Below, piece after piece: positions 16,410 through 25,370 of a stretch of DNA of 64,000 nucleotides. Position 1 is the first letter of the stretch; each line of letters opens with the position of its first letter. The DNA lies in contig NZ_JACAPG010000023.1 in the NCBI RefSeq assembly GCF_013385825.1, forward strand, positions 284,396-348,395. The letters are read 5' to 3'. The stretch comes from Pseudomonas reactans. GTDB taxonomy: Bacteria > Pseudomonadota > Gammaproteobacteria > Pseudomonadales > Pseudomonadaceae. The notes beneath the pieces are model-generated. The model ran no database searches, was not told where the DNA came from, and saw only the letters and a list, made by a program, of their open reading frames with translations. The position numbers were made by a program, and so were the translations under genes.

Positions 16410-17807
16410 TCAGAACGGTAATTGGAGATCAGGGGCAACACGTTTCAACTGGGCGTGGAACACGTCCTTGATGCGCTGCAACTCAGCCTCGGTATCCGCC
16501 TCGAAACGCAGGACCAGCACCGGTGTGGTGTTGGACGCGCGAACCAGGCCCCAGCCTTTGGCGTAATCGACTCGCACACCATCAATGGTGGTCAGGTTGG
16601 CGCCTTCGCCCCATTGCGCATCGTGCAGTGCGTCAATGATGCTGAATTTGCTCTCCTCGGTCACATGGATATTGATCTCTGGCGTAGAAATATCGTTCGG
16701 GAAGGTCTGGAACAGCTCTTCGGCGGTGGATTTTTCCTTGCTGAGGATCTCCAGCAGGCGCGCAGCGCTGTAAATCCCGTCGTCAAAGCCGAACCAGCGC
16801 TCCTTGAAGAACACGTGGCCGCTCATTTCGCCGGCCAACAGCGCGCCGGTTTCCTTCATTTTCTTTTTGATCAACGAGTGACCGGTCTTCCACATTAGCG
16901 GGCGACCGCCATATTCCTTGATCAGCGGCGTGAGGCGGCGGGTGCACTTCACGTCGAAGATGATCTCGGCGCCTGGGTTGCGCGCGACTACATCGCGGGC
17001 AAACAACATCAGCAGGCGGTCCGGGAACACGATCTCGCCCGTTTCGGTGACTACGCCCACACGGTCGCCGTCGCCGTCAAAGGCCAGGCCGACATCAGCT
17101 CCGGTTTCCTTGACCTTGGCGATCAGGTCCACCAGGTTCTCAGGCTTGCCTGGGTCCGGGTGGTGGTTAGGGAAGTTGCCGTCGACCTCGCAGAACAACG
17201 GAATCACTTCGCAGTTCAAGGCTTCGAGCAGTTGCGGGGCGATCACGCCAGCCGCGCCGTTGCCGCAATCCACCACCACTTTGAGGCGGCGCGCGAGTTT
17301 GACGTCACGGGTGATTTCATCAGAGTAGCGTTGCAGGATGTCGACTTTGGTGATGGTGCCCTTGCCGCTGGTCAGATCGTTGTTTTTCAGGCGGTCGTGA
17401 AGGGCCTGGATCTGTTCGTTGGCCAGGGTGTCGCCAGCGATGACGATCTTGAAACCGTTGTAGTCCGACGGGTTGTGGCTACCGGTGAGCATCACCCCGG
17501 ACTTGCCGGCCAATACGTTGGCGGCGTAGTACAGCGCGGGCGTTGGCACCAGGCCCACGTCGCTGACATGGCAACCGCTATCGGCCAGGCCCTGGATCAG
17601 TTGCTCCACCAGCTCCGGGCCGGACAGGCGACCGTCACGGCCGACCGAAACGTTGGGTTCATCCTGGGCCAGGCTCTGGGAGCCGATGGCGCGGCCAATC
17701 CAGTAGGCGGTTTCGGCCGTCAGGGTCTTGGGCACCACGCCACGGATGTCATAGGCGCGAAAGATACTGTCGGGAAATGCTGGGGCTACGCGGGCTGCGG
17801 TACTCAT
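16410..17807 (-). CDS. algC: Phosphomannomutase/phosphoglucomutase AlgC
   Basis: AlgC interconverts hexose 1- and 6-phosphates for alginate, LPS and rhamnolipid precursors. The 465-residue product has the phosphoserine loop TGSHNPSDYNG (Ser110), metal loop DGDGDR, sugar loop GEMSGHVFF and phosphate site RASNTTPVLVLRFEAD. The start MSTAARVAPAF gives the short single-domain form; six more in-frame codons lie upstream but carry the GGAG that probably serves as the ribosome-binding site. It lies between dut and argB on one strand, with 264 nt before it that may hold its own promoter. Confidence 0.96.
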   Translation of the reverse strand: MSTAARVAPAFPDSIFRAYDIRGVVPKTLTAETAYWIGRAIGSQSLAQDEPNVSVGRDGRLSGPELVEQLIQGLADSGCHVSDVGLVPTPALYYAANVLAGKSGVMLTGSHNPSDYNGFKIVIAGDTLANEQIQALHDRLKNNDLTSGKGTITKVDILQRYSDEITRDVKLARRLKVVVDCGNGAAGVIAPQLLEALNCEVIPLFCEVDGNFPNHHPDPGKPENLVDLIAKVKETGADVGLAFDGDGDRVGVVTETGEIVFPDRLLMLFARDVVARNPGAEIIFDVKCTRRLTPLIKEYGGRPLMWKTGHSLIKKKMKETGALLAGEMSGHVFFKERWFGFDDGIYSAARLLEILSKEKSTAEELFQTFPNDISTPEINIHVTEESKFSIIDALHDAQWGEGANLTTIDGVRVDYAKGWGLVRASNTTPVLVLRFEADTEAELQRIKDVFHAQLKRVAPDLQLPF

Positions 17808-18071
17808 CGCGGGGGGAAACTCCATCTGAAGGGGGCAAAGCTGGCCTTAATGTGGCTGACCGGCAGGCTCAAACTGAAGGGTATGACGGTGTTTTCGGCA
17901 GAGAGTTCGTGGTGCAAAAATGCCATCGGAGCGCTGGCTCCGTGTTTATGCTTGCGTAATGCTTTGATTTCTATTGAGAAATCTCGCTGATAAAATCCGC
18001 GCATTCTTCGTCCTGAAAAGCCTTGCGGTGGCGTCGGGCCGGGCAACGGCGCCCGGCCAGATTCAGCTTAG

Positions 18072-18527
18072 TCAGTGACTGCCGGAATGCCCAAAACCGC
18101 CTGCGCCGCGTTGGGTTTCATCAAACTCCTGTACCAGTTCGAAGTGCGCTTGCACTACCGGAACCAGTACCAACTGGGCGATGCGTTCGCCGACGGCGAT
18201 GTTGAACGCGGTCTGGCCACGGTTCCAGCACGACACCATCAGTTCGCCCTGGTAGTCCGAGTCGATCAGGCCCACCAGGTTGCCCAGCACGATGCCGTGT
18301 TTATGGCCCAGGCCGGAGCGCGGCAGGATCAGCGCTGCCAGGCCAGGGTCGCCCACGTAGATCGACAGGCCGGTCGGAATCAGAAGGGTCTGGCCCGGCT
18401 CAAGGACAGTATCTTCCTTGAGCATGGCGCGCAGGTCGAGGCCGGCGGAGCCTGGGGTGGCGTAGGCCGGCAGTGGGAATTCGTTGCCGATGCGTGGGTC
18501 GAGGATCTTGGCTTGCAAAGCGTGCAT
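18072..18527 (-). CDS. dut: dUTP diphosphatase
   Basis: Dut cleaves dUTP to dUMP, keeping uracil out of DNA. The 151-residue product shows all five trimeric dUTPase motifs: PGSAGLDLRA, PRSGLGHK, GLIDSDYQGELMV, RIAQLVLVPV and RGAGGFGHSG. The start MHALQAKILDPRIG is canonical. It starts 5 nt after coaBC and is clearly co-transcribed. Confidence 0.97.
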   Translation of the reverse strand: MHALQAKILDPRIGNEFPLPAYATPGSAGLDLRAMLKEDTVLEPGQTLLIPTGLSIYVGDPGLAALILPRSGLGHKHGIVLGNLVGLIDSDYQGELMVSCWNRGQTAFNIAVGERIAQLVLVPVVQAHFELVQEFDETQRGAGGFGHSGSH

Positions 18528-18532
18528 GGAAA

Positions 18533-19741
18533 TTAAACCTGGTTCAGCCGTTGGGCGATAAAAGAGATCAGTTGGCGGGCAATCTTGCCCTTGCTGGTCT
18601 GGGCGAAAAGGGTGGCGTGCAGGTCGCGGTCGATCACGCTGCAGGCGTTTTCCTCGCTGTTGAAGCCGATGCTCGGGTTGGCGACATCGTTGGCAACGAT
18701 CAGGTCGAGGTTTTTGTCTTTCAATTTGCGTGCGGCGTAGTCCAGCAAATGCTCGGTCTCGGCGGCGAAGCCGACGCTGAACGGACGGTCCGGGCGCGTG
18801 GCGATGGTGGCCAGGATATCTGGGTTGCGCACCATTTGCAGGAGCAGGCCGTCGCCGCTTGTAGGGTCTTTCTTGAGCTTTTGCGGGGCGACCACTTCCG
18901 GGCGGTAGTCCGCAACCGCTGCTGAGGCGATGAACAGGTCGCACGGAATGGCCGCCTCACAGGCCGCCAACATGTCCCGGGCGCTGACTACGTCGATGCG
19001 CGTGACCCTATCCGGGGTCGGCAAATGCACCGGGCCGGTGATCAGGGTGACGCGTGCGCCTGCCTCGACCGCCGCTTCAGCCAGGGCAAAGCCCATTTTT
19101 CCTGAGCTATGGTTGGTGATGTAGCGCACCGGGTCGATGTTTTCCTGGGTCGGGCCGGCGGTGATCAACACATGCTTGCCGGTCAGGGCCAAGTGCTGGA
19201 AACACTCGGCGGCGCACAGCGCCAGGTCGGTAGCTTCGAGCATGCGGCCCATGCCGACATCGCCGCAGGCCTGGCTGCCGGACGCCGGGCCGAACACCTT
19301 GAGGCCACGGCTTTGCAGGAGTTGGGTGTTGGCCTGGGTCGCCGGGTCGCGCCACATGGCCTGGTTCATGGCCGGGGCGATGGCGACGGTGGCGTCGGTG
19401 GCCAGTACCAGGGTGGTCAGCAGGTCATCGGCGATGCCTTGGGCCAGGCGGGCGATCAGGTCGGCGGTGGCCGGGGCGATCAGCACCAGGTCGGCCCATT
19501 TGGCCAGCTCGATATGGCCCATGGCGGCTTCGGCTGCCGGGTCCAGCAGGTCCAGGTGAACCGGGTGGCCGGAGAGCGCCTGCATGGTCAGTGGGGTGAT
19601 GAACTCACTGCCACCGCGGGTCATGACCACGCGCACTTCGGCGCCTTGGTCCAGGAGCCTGCGAACCAGTTCTGCGCTCTTGTAGGCGGCAATGCCGCCG
19701 CCAACGCCGAGAACGATGCGTTTCCGATACAGACGCTGCAT
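18533..19741 (-). CDS. coaBC: Bifunctional phosphopantothenoylcysteine decarboxylase/synthetase
   Basis: CoaBC (Dfp) carries out two steps of coenzyme A synthesis. The 402-residue product has the flavoprotein CoaC half (GGGIAAYKSAELVRRL, then APAMNQAMW) and the CoaB half (ITAGPTQENIDPVRYITNHSSGKMG and the KLKKDPTSGDGL lysine motif). It is the first gene of coaBC-dut and is divergent from radC. Confidence 0.97.
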   Translation of the reverse strand: MQRLYRKRIVLGVGGGIAAYKSAELVRRLLDQGAEVRVVMTRGGSEFITPLTMQALSGHPVHLDLLDPAAEAAMGHIELAKWADLVLIAPATADLIARLAQGIADDLLTTLVLATDATVAIAPAMNQAMWRDPATQANTQLLQSRGLKVFGPASGSQACGDVGMGRMLEATDLALCAAECFQHLALTGKHVLITAGPTQENIDPVRYITNHSSGKMGFALAEAAVEAGARVTLITGPVHLPTPDRVTRIDVVSARDMLAACEAAIPCDLFIASAAVADYRPEVVAPQKLKKDPTSGDGLLLQMVRNPDILATIATRPDRPFSVGFAAETEHLLDYAARKLKDKNLDLIVANDVANPSIGFNSEENACSVIDRDLHATLFAQTSKGKIARQLISFIAQRLNQV

Positions 19742-19898
19742 TGGTTTGCCTTTCCAGTTCAGTGATGCCAGTTCAGTGACGCCTGCGATGCCCCCTCCCC
19801 AGGGGAAATCACATGCAAAAAAGAGGGCCTACGATAACACAGCGTCCGCTGGGCAACAGCGGCGCACATACCACGGCGCGTATGGAGAGGGAGGTGGA

Positions 19899-20573
19899 AT
19901 GAGTATTCGCGATTGGCCGGTGGCGGAGCGGCCCCGGGAAAAGCTTTTGGAAGGGGGCGCGGCGAGCCTGTCGGATGCCGAACTGCTCGCGATATTCCTG
20001 CGTACCGGGGTATCCGGTCGCAGCGCGGTGGACCTGGCGCGCCACCTGTTGGCGCAATTTGGTGGTTTGCGCCCGTTGCTGGAGGCCAGCCAGGCGCTGT
20101 TCAGCCAGCAATTGGGGTTGGGGCCGGCGAAGTTCGCCCAGTTGCAGGCGGTGCTGGAAATGGCCCGTCGCCACATGGCCGAGCGCCTGCGCAAAGACTC
20201 GGTGCTGGAAAGCCCGGTGGCCGTGCGTGATTATCTCAAGGCGTTGTTGCGCCATGAGCCTCATGAGACCTTCGGGTGTCTGTTTCTCGATTCAAAGCAT
20301 CGGGTGCTGGGTTTCGAGGCGTTGTCCCAGGGCACCATCGATGCGGCGATGGTCTACCCCCGGCAAGTGGTCAAGCGCGCCCTCGCATACAACGCGGCGG
20401 CACTGATCCTGTGCCACAACCATCCTTCGGGCAGCCTTGAACCGAGCGCGGCTGATCGAAAATTGACCAAGTTGCTGCAAAAAGCCTTGGAAGTGGTGGA
20501 TGTGCGGGTGTTGGATCACATCATCGTGGGGGATGGAGACCCGTTGTCGATGGCGGAGTATGGGTGGATGTAA
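19899..20573 (+). CDS. radC: RadC family JAB-domain protein
   Basis: The 224-residue product starts MSIRDWPVAERPREKLLEGG, has helix-hairpin-helix-like sequence in its first third, and ends in a JAB/MPN-like metal-binding region with HNHPSGSLEPSAADRKLT. RadC was once linked to DNA repair, but its biochemical role is unsettled. A strong GGAGGTGG precedes the ATG at 19899. It is divergent from coaBC, as elsewhere in Pseudomonas. Confidence 0.94.
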   Translation: MSIRDWPVAERPREKLLEGGAASLSDAELLAIFLRTGVSGRSAVDLARHLLAQFGGLRPLLEASQALFSQQLGLGPAKFAQLQAVLEMARRHMAERLRKDSVLESPVAVRDYLKALLRHEPHETFGCLFLDSKHRVLGFEALSQGTIDAAMVYPRQVVKRALAYNAAALILCHNHPSGSLEPSAADRKLTKLLQKALEVVDVRVLDHIIVGDGDPLSMAEYGWM

Positions 20574-20594
20574 GCCCGCCCCATCGGGGCGGGC
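20574..20594. terminator. GC-rich hairpin between convergent genes
   Basis: GCCCGCCCC-ATC-GGGGCGGGC is a perfect 9-bp stem immediately after the radC stop codon and before the convergent binding-protein gene. There is no U-tract, so termination strength is uncertain. Confidence 0.5.
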
Positions 20595-20601
20595 CGGGTG
20601 C

Positions 20602-22194
20602 TCAGGGCTTGACGCTGACCTTCGAGAAATCCTGGCGCCCGAACGGGCTCACCTGGTAGCCCTCGACACTCTTGCGGGCCAGGGCAAACGCGGTCGGGTG
20701 TGCGAGCGGCAACCACAGCGCCTGTTGCTGGATCTGCGCCTGGGCCTGCTGGTAGAGCTTGCTGCGCACGCCTTGCTCGCTGGTGGTTTTGCCGGCACTG
20801 ATCAGCTTGTCCAGTGCGGGGTCGCAGTAGCGCGCGAAGTTGGTGCCGGATTTCACCGCTGCGCAGGAGAACTGCGGGGTCAGGAAGTTATCCGGGTCGC
20901 CGTTGTCGCCGGCCCAGCCCATGAACAGCAGGTCGTGCTCGCCGGCCTTGGCGCGGCGGATCAGCTCGCCCCATTCGATCACGCGGATTTCGGCCTGGAT
21001 GCCGACCTTGGCCAGGTCAGCCTGCAACAGTTGTGCGCCAAGGTTCGGATTAGGGTTCAGCAGGCTGCCGGTGGGGCGTGTCCAGATAGTGGTCTTGAAG
21101 CCGTCCTTGAGCCCGACGCGGTCCAGCAGTGCCTTGGCCTTGGCGAGGTCCTGTGGATAACCCGGCAGGTCCTTGGCGTAGCTCCAGGTGTTAGGCGGGT
21201 AGGGGCCGTTGGCGGCTTCGGCGGTGCCTTCAAATACGGCCTTGAGGTAGCTGCCTTTGTCGAAAGCCAGGTTGATCGCCTGGCGCACTTCCGGCTTGTC
21301 CAAGGGTGGGTGCTGGCTGTTGATAGCCACGAAGGCGGTCATGAAGGCCGCCGTTTTCTCCACTTTCAGTGCCGGGTCTTTTTCGGCTTCGCCCACATCC
21401 AGTGGCTTGGGTGACAGGGCAATCTGGCACTCGTCGCGATGCAATTTCTGCAGGCGCACGTTGGCATCGGGAGTGATGGCGAAGATCAAGTTATCCACAG
21501 ACGGTTTGCCGGCGAAGTAATCCGGGTTGGCCTTGTAGCGCACCACGGCATCTTTCTGGAACCGGCTGAAGATGAACGGCCCAGTGCCGATCGGCTGGCT
21601 GTTGAGCTTCTCCGGCGTGCCCGCCTTGAGCAATTTGTCGGCGTATTCCGCCGGGTAGATCGAGGCAAAACCCATGCTCAGGGCGGCGATGAAGGTGGAG
21701 TCGGCGTGATCCAGGGTGAAGCGCACGGTCAGCGGGTCGAGGGCGTCGATTTTCTTGACCAGCGTTGGCAGTTGCAACGATTGCGCATGGGGGAAGCCAC
21801 TCTGGGCGATCTTGTGCCAGGGGTTGGCCGGGTCAAGCATGCGCTCGAAGCTGAAGCGCACGTCTTCGGCGGTCAGGGTGCGGCTGGGGGTGAAGTATTC
21901 GGTGCGGTGGAATTTCACCTCCGGGTGCAGCTTGAAGGTATAGGTCAGGCCATCTGGTGAGACCTCCCAGCTGTCCGCCAGGCTAGGCACCAGTTTCCCG
22001 CTGGCCGCGTCGTAGTCCACCAGGCGGTTCATCAGCACATCGGCCGAGGCGTTGGTGGTGGTCAGCGAGTTGTATTGCACCACATCGAACCCTTCGGGGC
22101 TGGCCTCGGTGCAGACGCTCAAGTTACTGGCGGCAGAGGCCAGCGGCGCGATAAAGAGAGGGGCGAGCAATAGCGGTAGGGCAGCGAGGCGCAT
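20602..22194 (-). CDS. ABC transporter peptide-type substrate-binding protein
   Basis: The 530-residue product has a Sec signal peptide (MRLAALPLLLAPLFIAPLASA) and the extracellular solute-binding family 5 layout (DppA/OppA-like): LVPSLADSWEVSPDGLTYTFKLHPEVKFH early and VGIQAEIRVIEWGE late. It should bind a di- or oligopeptide in the periplasm. No permease or ATPase gene lies beside it, so it probably feeds a transporter encoded elsewhere. Synteny with the radC-rpmB interval of P. aeruginosa, which also holds a dipeptide-binding protein gene, supports the call. Confidence 0.92.
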   Translation of the reverse strand: MRLAALPLLLAPLFIAPLASAASNLSVCTEASPEGFDVVQYNSLTTTNASADVLMNRLVDYDAASGKLVPSLADSWEVSPDGLTYTFKLHPEVKFHRTEYFTPSRTLTAEDVRFSFERMLDPANPWHKIAQSGFPHAQSLQLPTLVKKIDALDPLTVRFTLDHADSTFIAALSMGFASIYPAEYADKLLKAGTPEKLNSQPIGTGPFIFSRFQKDAVVRYKANPDYFAGKPSVDNLIFAITPDANVRLQKLHRDECQIALSPKPLDVGEAEKDPALKVEKTAAFMTAFVAINSQHPPLDKPEVRQAINLAFDKGSYLKAVFEGTAEAANGPYPPNTWSYAKDLPGYPQDLAKAKALLDRVGLKDGFKTTIWTRPTGSLLNPNPNLGAQLLQADLAKVGIQAEIRVIEWGELIRRAKAGEHDLLFMGWAGDNGDPDNFLTPQFSCAAVKSGTNFARYCDPALDKLISAGKTTSEQGVRSKLYQQAQAQIQQQALWLPLAHPTAFALARKSVEGYQVSPFGRQDFSKVSVKP

Positions 22195-22475
22195 GTTCGG
22201 TTTCCTTTGCAGATCGAAGGCCCATCTGCGAGTGCAGTCTGGAAAAGTCCTACCGTAGTGGTCTGATTGGTAAATGACTAGCCCATTTTTGCCTGTGCTT
22301 TTGCCCCAAATGCTGTTTTGATGGCACCTCAGCGCGTTTTGCCGAGCACTTCATCGTGCGCGCGGGCGCTGTAAATCATTCTGTGCGACGAGCGGTCGGC
22401 TGTGACAGCGGCCCCTCCTGGCAACGGTTCAGGCGTCTGCCGCCAAGATTTACGCCAGTAAAAACACTCGGGCTG

Positions 22476-22504
22476 TTGTTGCACCTGGGTCTTTCTGGTA
22501 TAAA
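22476..22504 (+). promoter_or_regulatory. Sigma-70 promoter of rpmB-rpmG
   Basis: TTGTTG (22476-22481), a 17-nt spacer, then TATAAA (22499-22504). Transcription would start near 22511, leaving a leader of about 140 nt. Confidence 0.75.
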
Positions 22505-22608
22505 GCAGCGCTCTTTTCTAGGGGCCCGGTTCCTTCGCTTGTAGGTGTAGCCGGTAAGACCCTAAAGAAACGCGGCGCCTGGCGCCAAATGACTGAGAGA
22601 TTAAGCGG

Positions 22609-22627
22609 CCAACCCATGCCGGGTTGG
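22609..22627 (+). promoter_or_regulatory. Hairpin in the rpmB leader
   Basis: CCAACCC-ATGCC-GGGTTGG is a perfect 7-bp stem 25 nt before the rpmB ATG, within the presumed 5' leader. It could be a site for ribosomal-protein feedback or simply leader structure. Confidence 0.5.
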
Positions 22628-22652
22628 GCATGTGGTTTTAGAGGGCTGAGGC

Positions 22653-22886
22653 ATGTCGAGAGTCTGTCAAGTTACCGGTAAGGGTCCGGTGACTGGGAAT
22701 AACATTTCCCACGCAAATAACAAAACCCGTCGTCGTTTCCTGCCGAACCTGCAGCATCACCGCTTCTGGGTTGAAGAAGAGAAACGTTTCGTCCGTCTGC
22801 GCGTATCTGCTAAAGGCATGCGCATCATCGACAAGCGTGGCATCACTGTCGTGCTGGCTGAATTGCGCCGCGCTGGCACAATCTAA
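22653..22886 (+). CDS. rpmB: 50S ribosomal protein L28
   Basis: The 77-residue product starts MSRVCQVTGKGPVTGNNISH and contains NKTRRRFLPNLQHHRFWVEEEKR, the L28 signature region. It is the first gene of rpmB-rpmG. Confidence 0.98.
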   Translation: MSRVCQVTGKGPVTGNNISHANNKTRRRFLPNLQHHRFWVEEEKRFVRLRVSAKGMRIIDKRGITVVLAELRRAGTI

Positions 22887-22897
22887 GGAGCTATATC

Positions 22898-23053
22898 ATG
22901 CGTGAATTGATTCGAATGATCTCTAGCGCCGGTACTGGTCACTTCTACACTACCGACAAGAACAAGCGTACTACCCCGGACAAGCTCGAAAAGAAAATGT
23001 TCGACCCGCGCGTTCGCAAGCACGTGATCTACAAAGAAGGCAAAATCAAGTAA
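22898..23053 (+). CDS. rpmG: 50S ribosomal protein L33
   Basis: The 51-residue product begins MRELIRMISSAGTGHFYTT and ends HVIYKEGKIK, a standard L33. A TAAGGAG sits 9 nt before the ATG, and the start is 11 nt after the rpmB stop. L33 forms with four zinc-binding cysteines exist; this one has none, so it is the zinc-independent form. An intrinsic terminator follows. Confidence 0.97.
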   Translation: MRELIRMISSAGTGHFYTTDKNKRTTPDKLEKKMFDPRVRKHVIYKEGKIK

Positions 23054-23071
23054 TTGATTTTCCTCCTTGTG

Positions 23072-23108
23072 AAAAAAAGCCCGTCTCTCACGATTCGGGC
23101 TTTTTTTT
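23072..23108 (+). terminator. Intrinsic terminator after rpmG
   Basis: AAAAAAAGCCCG, a 12-nt loop, then CGGGCTTTTTTTT. It also faces the 3' end of the convergent cupin gene. Confidence 0.9.
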
Positions 23109-23124
23109 GCCTGCGATTTGCCGG

Positions 23125-23487
23125 TCAGGCTTTCTGTTCGAACACCACGTAGATCTTGCGGCACGGCTCCAGCACTTCCCAGGTGCCGCTGAACCCGGCC
23201 GGGATCACGAAGCGGTCACCGGCGCGCAGGGTCTTGGCGTTGCCATCGGCATCACGCAGTACTGAAACGCCCTGCACAATTTCGCAGTATTCATGCTCGG
23301 TGTAGTTGACCTTCCACTGCCCGACTTCACCTTCCCAAACGCCCGCGTTCATCTGGCCGCAGGGACTGTTGTAGTGGTTGTAGATCGTTTGCTCGGGATC
23401 ACCCTTGAGGATTTTTTCGGCGGCAGGGCGGTAGCGCTCGGCGGCGGTCTTGGCTTGGCTGAAGTCGACGATGTCCTGGATGCTCAT
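23125..23487 (-). CDS. Cupin domain-containing protein
   Basis: The 120-residue product has a single small beta-barrel: GVWEGEVGQWKVNYTEHEYCEIVQGVSVL then LRAGDRFVIPAGFSGTWEVLEPCRKIYVVFE. This matches the DUF861-type cupins often found next to amine-catabolism genes. It is divergent from kauB across 229 nt, which suggests a link to that pathway, but the substrate is unknown. Confidence 0.88.
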   Translation of the reverse strand: MSIQDIVDFSQAKTAAERYRPAAEKILKGDPEQTIYNHYNSPCGQMNAGVWEGEVGQWKVNYTEHEYCEIVQGVSVLRDADGNAKTLRAGDRFVIPAGFSGTWEVLEPCRKIYVVFEQKA

Positions 23488-23716
23488 GTGCGTGTCCCGT
23501 CTGGCCTGCGGTTGGAGAGCCCAAAGTCTATGTTTATTAAAATGAACATCGCAAGGGCGTTTACCGGCGTTATGTCAAATATATTGAAACATCCCCAGCC
23601 GCTGGTTTAGGGTGGCAGCTGCCTTGCGCCGAACCATTGGCTGGCGGGCAAGAATTCTTTAAGGCTGCCGAGGGACATCCCCTGGCCCTTGTATTCAATA
23701 AGAGGAGGACACTCGC

Positions 23717-25210
23717 ATGACCACCCTGACCCGTGCCGACTGGGAACAACGCGCCAAGGATCTGAAGATCGAAGGCCGCGCCTACATCAATGGCGAGTAC
23801 ACCGCCGCCGTTTCCGGTGACACCTTCGAATGCATTAGCCCGGTCGACGGCCGCCTGCTGGCCACCGTTGCCAGCTGTGACGTGGCCGACGCCCAGCGCG
23901 CCGTCGAAAACGCCCGCGCCACCTTCAACTCCGGTGTGTGGTCGCGCCTGGCGCCGGCCAAACGCAAATCCGCCATGCTGCGTTTCGCCGCGTTGCTCAA
24001 GGCCAATGCCGAAGAGCTGGCGCTGCTCGAAACCCTGGACATGGGCAAGCCGATCAGCGACTCCCTGAACATCGACGTACCCGGCGCGGCAAATGCCCTG
24101 AGCTGGAGTGGCGAGGCCATCGACAAGATCTACGACGAAGTTGCCGCCACCCCGCACGACCAGTTGGGCCTAGTGACCCGCGAGCCGGTTGGTGTGGTCG
24201 GCGCGATTGTGCCGTGGAACTTCCCGCTGATGATGGCCTGCTGGAAGCTTGGCCCGGCGCTGTCCACCGGTAACTCGGTGATCCTCAAGCCGTCTGAAAA
24301 ATCCCCGCTGACTGCCATCCGCATCGCGGCCCTGGCCGTTGAAGCCGGTATTCCCAAAGGTGTGTTCAACGTGCTGCCAGGTTATGGCCACACGGTCGGC
24401 AACGCGCTGGCGCTGCACATGGACGTCGACACCCTGGTGTTCACCGGTTCGACCAAGATCGCCAAGCAACTGTTGATCCGCTCCGGCGAATCGAACATGA
24501 AGCGCGTGTGGCTGGAAGCCGGTGGCAAGAGCCCGAACATTGTGTTTGCCGATGCGCCCGACCTGCAAGCCGCCGCCGAATCCGCCGCCGGCGCCATCGC
24601 CTTCAACCAGGGCGAAGTCTGCACCGCCGGTTCGCGCCTGCTGGTCGAGCGTTCCATCAAGGACACATTCCTGCCGCTGGTGATCGACGCCCTCAAGGGC
24701 TGGAAGCCTGGCAACCCACTGGATCCGGCCACCAACGTCGGCGCGCTGGTGGACACCCAGCAAATGAACACCGTGCTCTCGTACATCGAAGCCGGTCATG
24801 CCGATGGCGCCAAGTTGGTCGCCGGTGGCAAGCGCACGCTGGAAGAAACCGGCGGCACTTATGTGGAGCCGACGATTTTCGACGGTGTGACCAACGCGAT
24901 GAAGATCGCCAAGGAAGAGATCTTTGGCCCGGTCCTGTCGGTGATTACCTTCGACAGCGCCGAAGAAGCGGTCGCCATTGCCAACGACACCATCTACGGT
25001 CTGGCCGCAGCGGTGTGGACGGCGGATATCTCCAAGGCACACCTCACCGCCAAAGCCCTGCGCGCCGGTAGTGTGTGGGTCAACCAGTACGACGGCGGTG
25101 ACATGACCGCGCCGTTTGGTGGCTTCAAGCAGTCGGGCAACGGTCGCGACAAGTCGCTGCATGCGTTCGACAAGTACACCGAGCTGAAGGCGACCTGGAT
25201 CAAGCTCTAA
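23717..25210 (+). CDS. kauB: Aldehyde dehydrogenase, KauB/PuuC type
   Basis: The 497-residue NAD(P)-dependent enzyme has the catalytic cysteine in FNQGEVCTAGSRLLVE, the general base in LEAGGKSPNIVF and the end KSLHAFDKYTELKATWIKL. Sequence and synteny fit the Pseudomonas enzyme that oxidises 4-guanidinobutyraldehyde and related aminoaldehydes from arginine, agmatine and polyamines. A strong AGAGGAGG precedes the ATG. Control by the PauR-like regulator at 35363 is plausible but not shown. A REPIN follows. Confidence 0.9.
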   Translation: MTTLTRADWEQRAKDLKIEGRAYINGEYTAAVSGDTFECISPVDGRLLATVASCDVADAQRAVENARATFNSGVWSRLAPAKRKSAMLRFAALLKANAEELALLETLDMGKPISDSLNIDVPGAANALSWSGEAIDKIYDEVAATPHDQLGLVTREPVGVVGAIVPWNFPLMMACWKLGPALSTGNSVILKPSEKSPLTAIRIAALAVEAGIPKGVFNVLPGYGHTVGNALALHMDVDTLVFTGSTKIAKQLLIRSGESNMKRVWLEAGGKSPNIVFADAPDLQAAAESAAGAIAFNQGEVCTAGSRLLVERSIKDTFLPLVIDALKGWKPGNPLDPATNVGALVDTQQMNTVLSYIEAGHADGAKLVAGGKRTLEETGGTYVEPTIFDGVTNAMKIAKEEIFGPVLSVITFDSAEEAVAIANDTIYGLAAAVWTADISKAHLTAKALRAGSVWVNQYDGGDMTAPFGGFKQSGNGRDKSLHAFDKYTELKATWIKL

Positions 25211-25227
25211 GCAACACCGCTGATCCC

Positions 25228-25327
25228 TGTAGGAGCGAGCGTGCTCGCGAAGAACTAGAAGGCGCCGCGTTTATCCAGGATAGGCGCGTCATCGTTAACG
25301 TTTTTCGCGAGCAAGCTCGCTCCTACA
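25228..25327. repeat. REPIN, 100 bp (orientation A)
   Basis: The outer arms are as in the other copies, with one change in the left arm (GAGCGTGCTCG instead of GAGCTTGCTCG). The core GAACTAGAAGGCGCCGCGTT ... CATCGTTAACGT is in the same orientation as 12411 and 26509. It lies between kauB and the MFS gene. Confidence 0.95.
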
Positions 25328-25370
25328 GTTCGTTTTGCACTCCCTGAAAATTATCCACAGGAGCGTGGAC

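Larger units (their letters stand above)
22195..22652. other. Non-coding interval with divergent promoters and rpmB leader
   Basis: This 458-nt gap separates the binding-protein gene (minus) from rpmB (plus). The right part contains the rpmB promoter and a structured leader. In 22195-22475 I see no gene with a credible start or motif; it presumably includes the promoter of the binding-protein gene. Confidence 0.6.

Noticed and set aside
17808..18071. A small gene or AlgR binding site in the gap before algC.
   Set aside because: Short open frames lack ribosome-binding sites and motifs, and the AlgR core CCGTTCGTC was not found on either strand.
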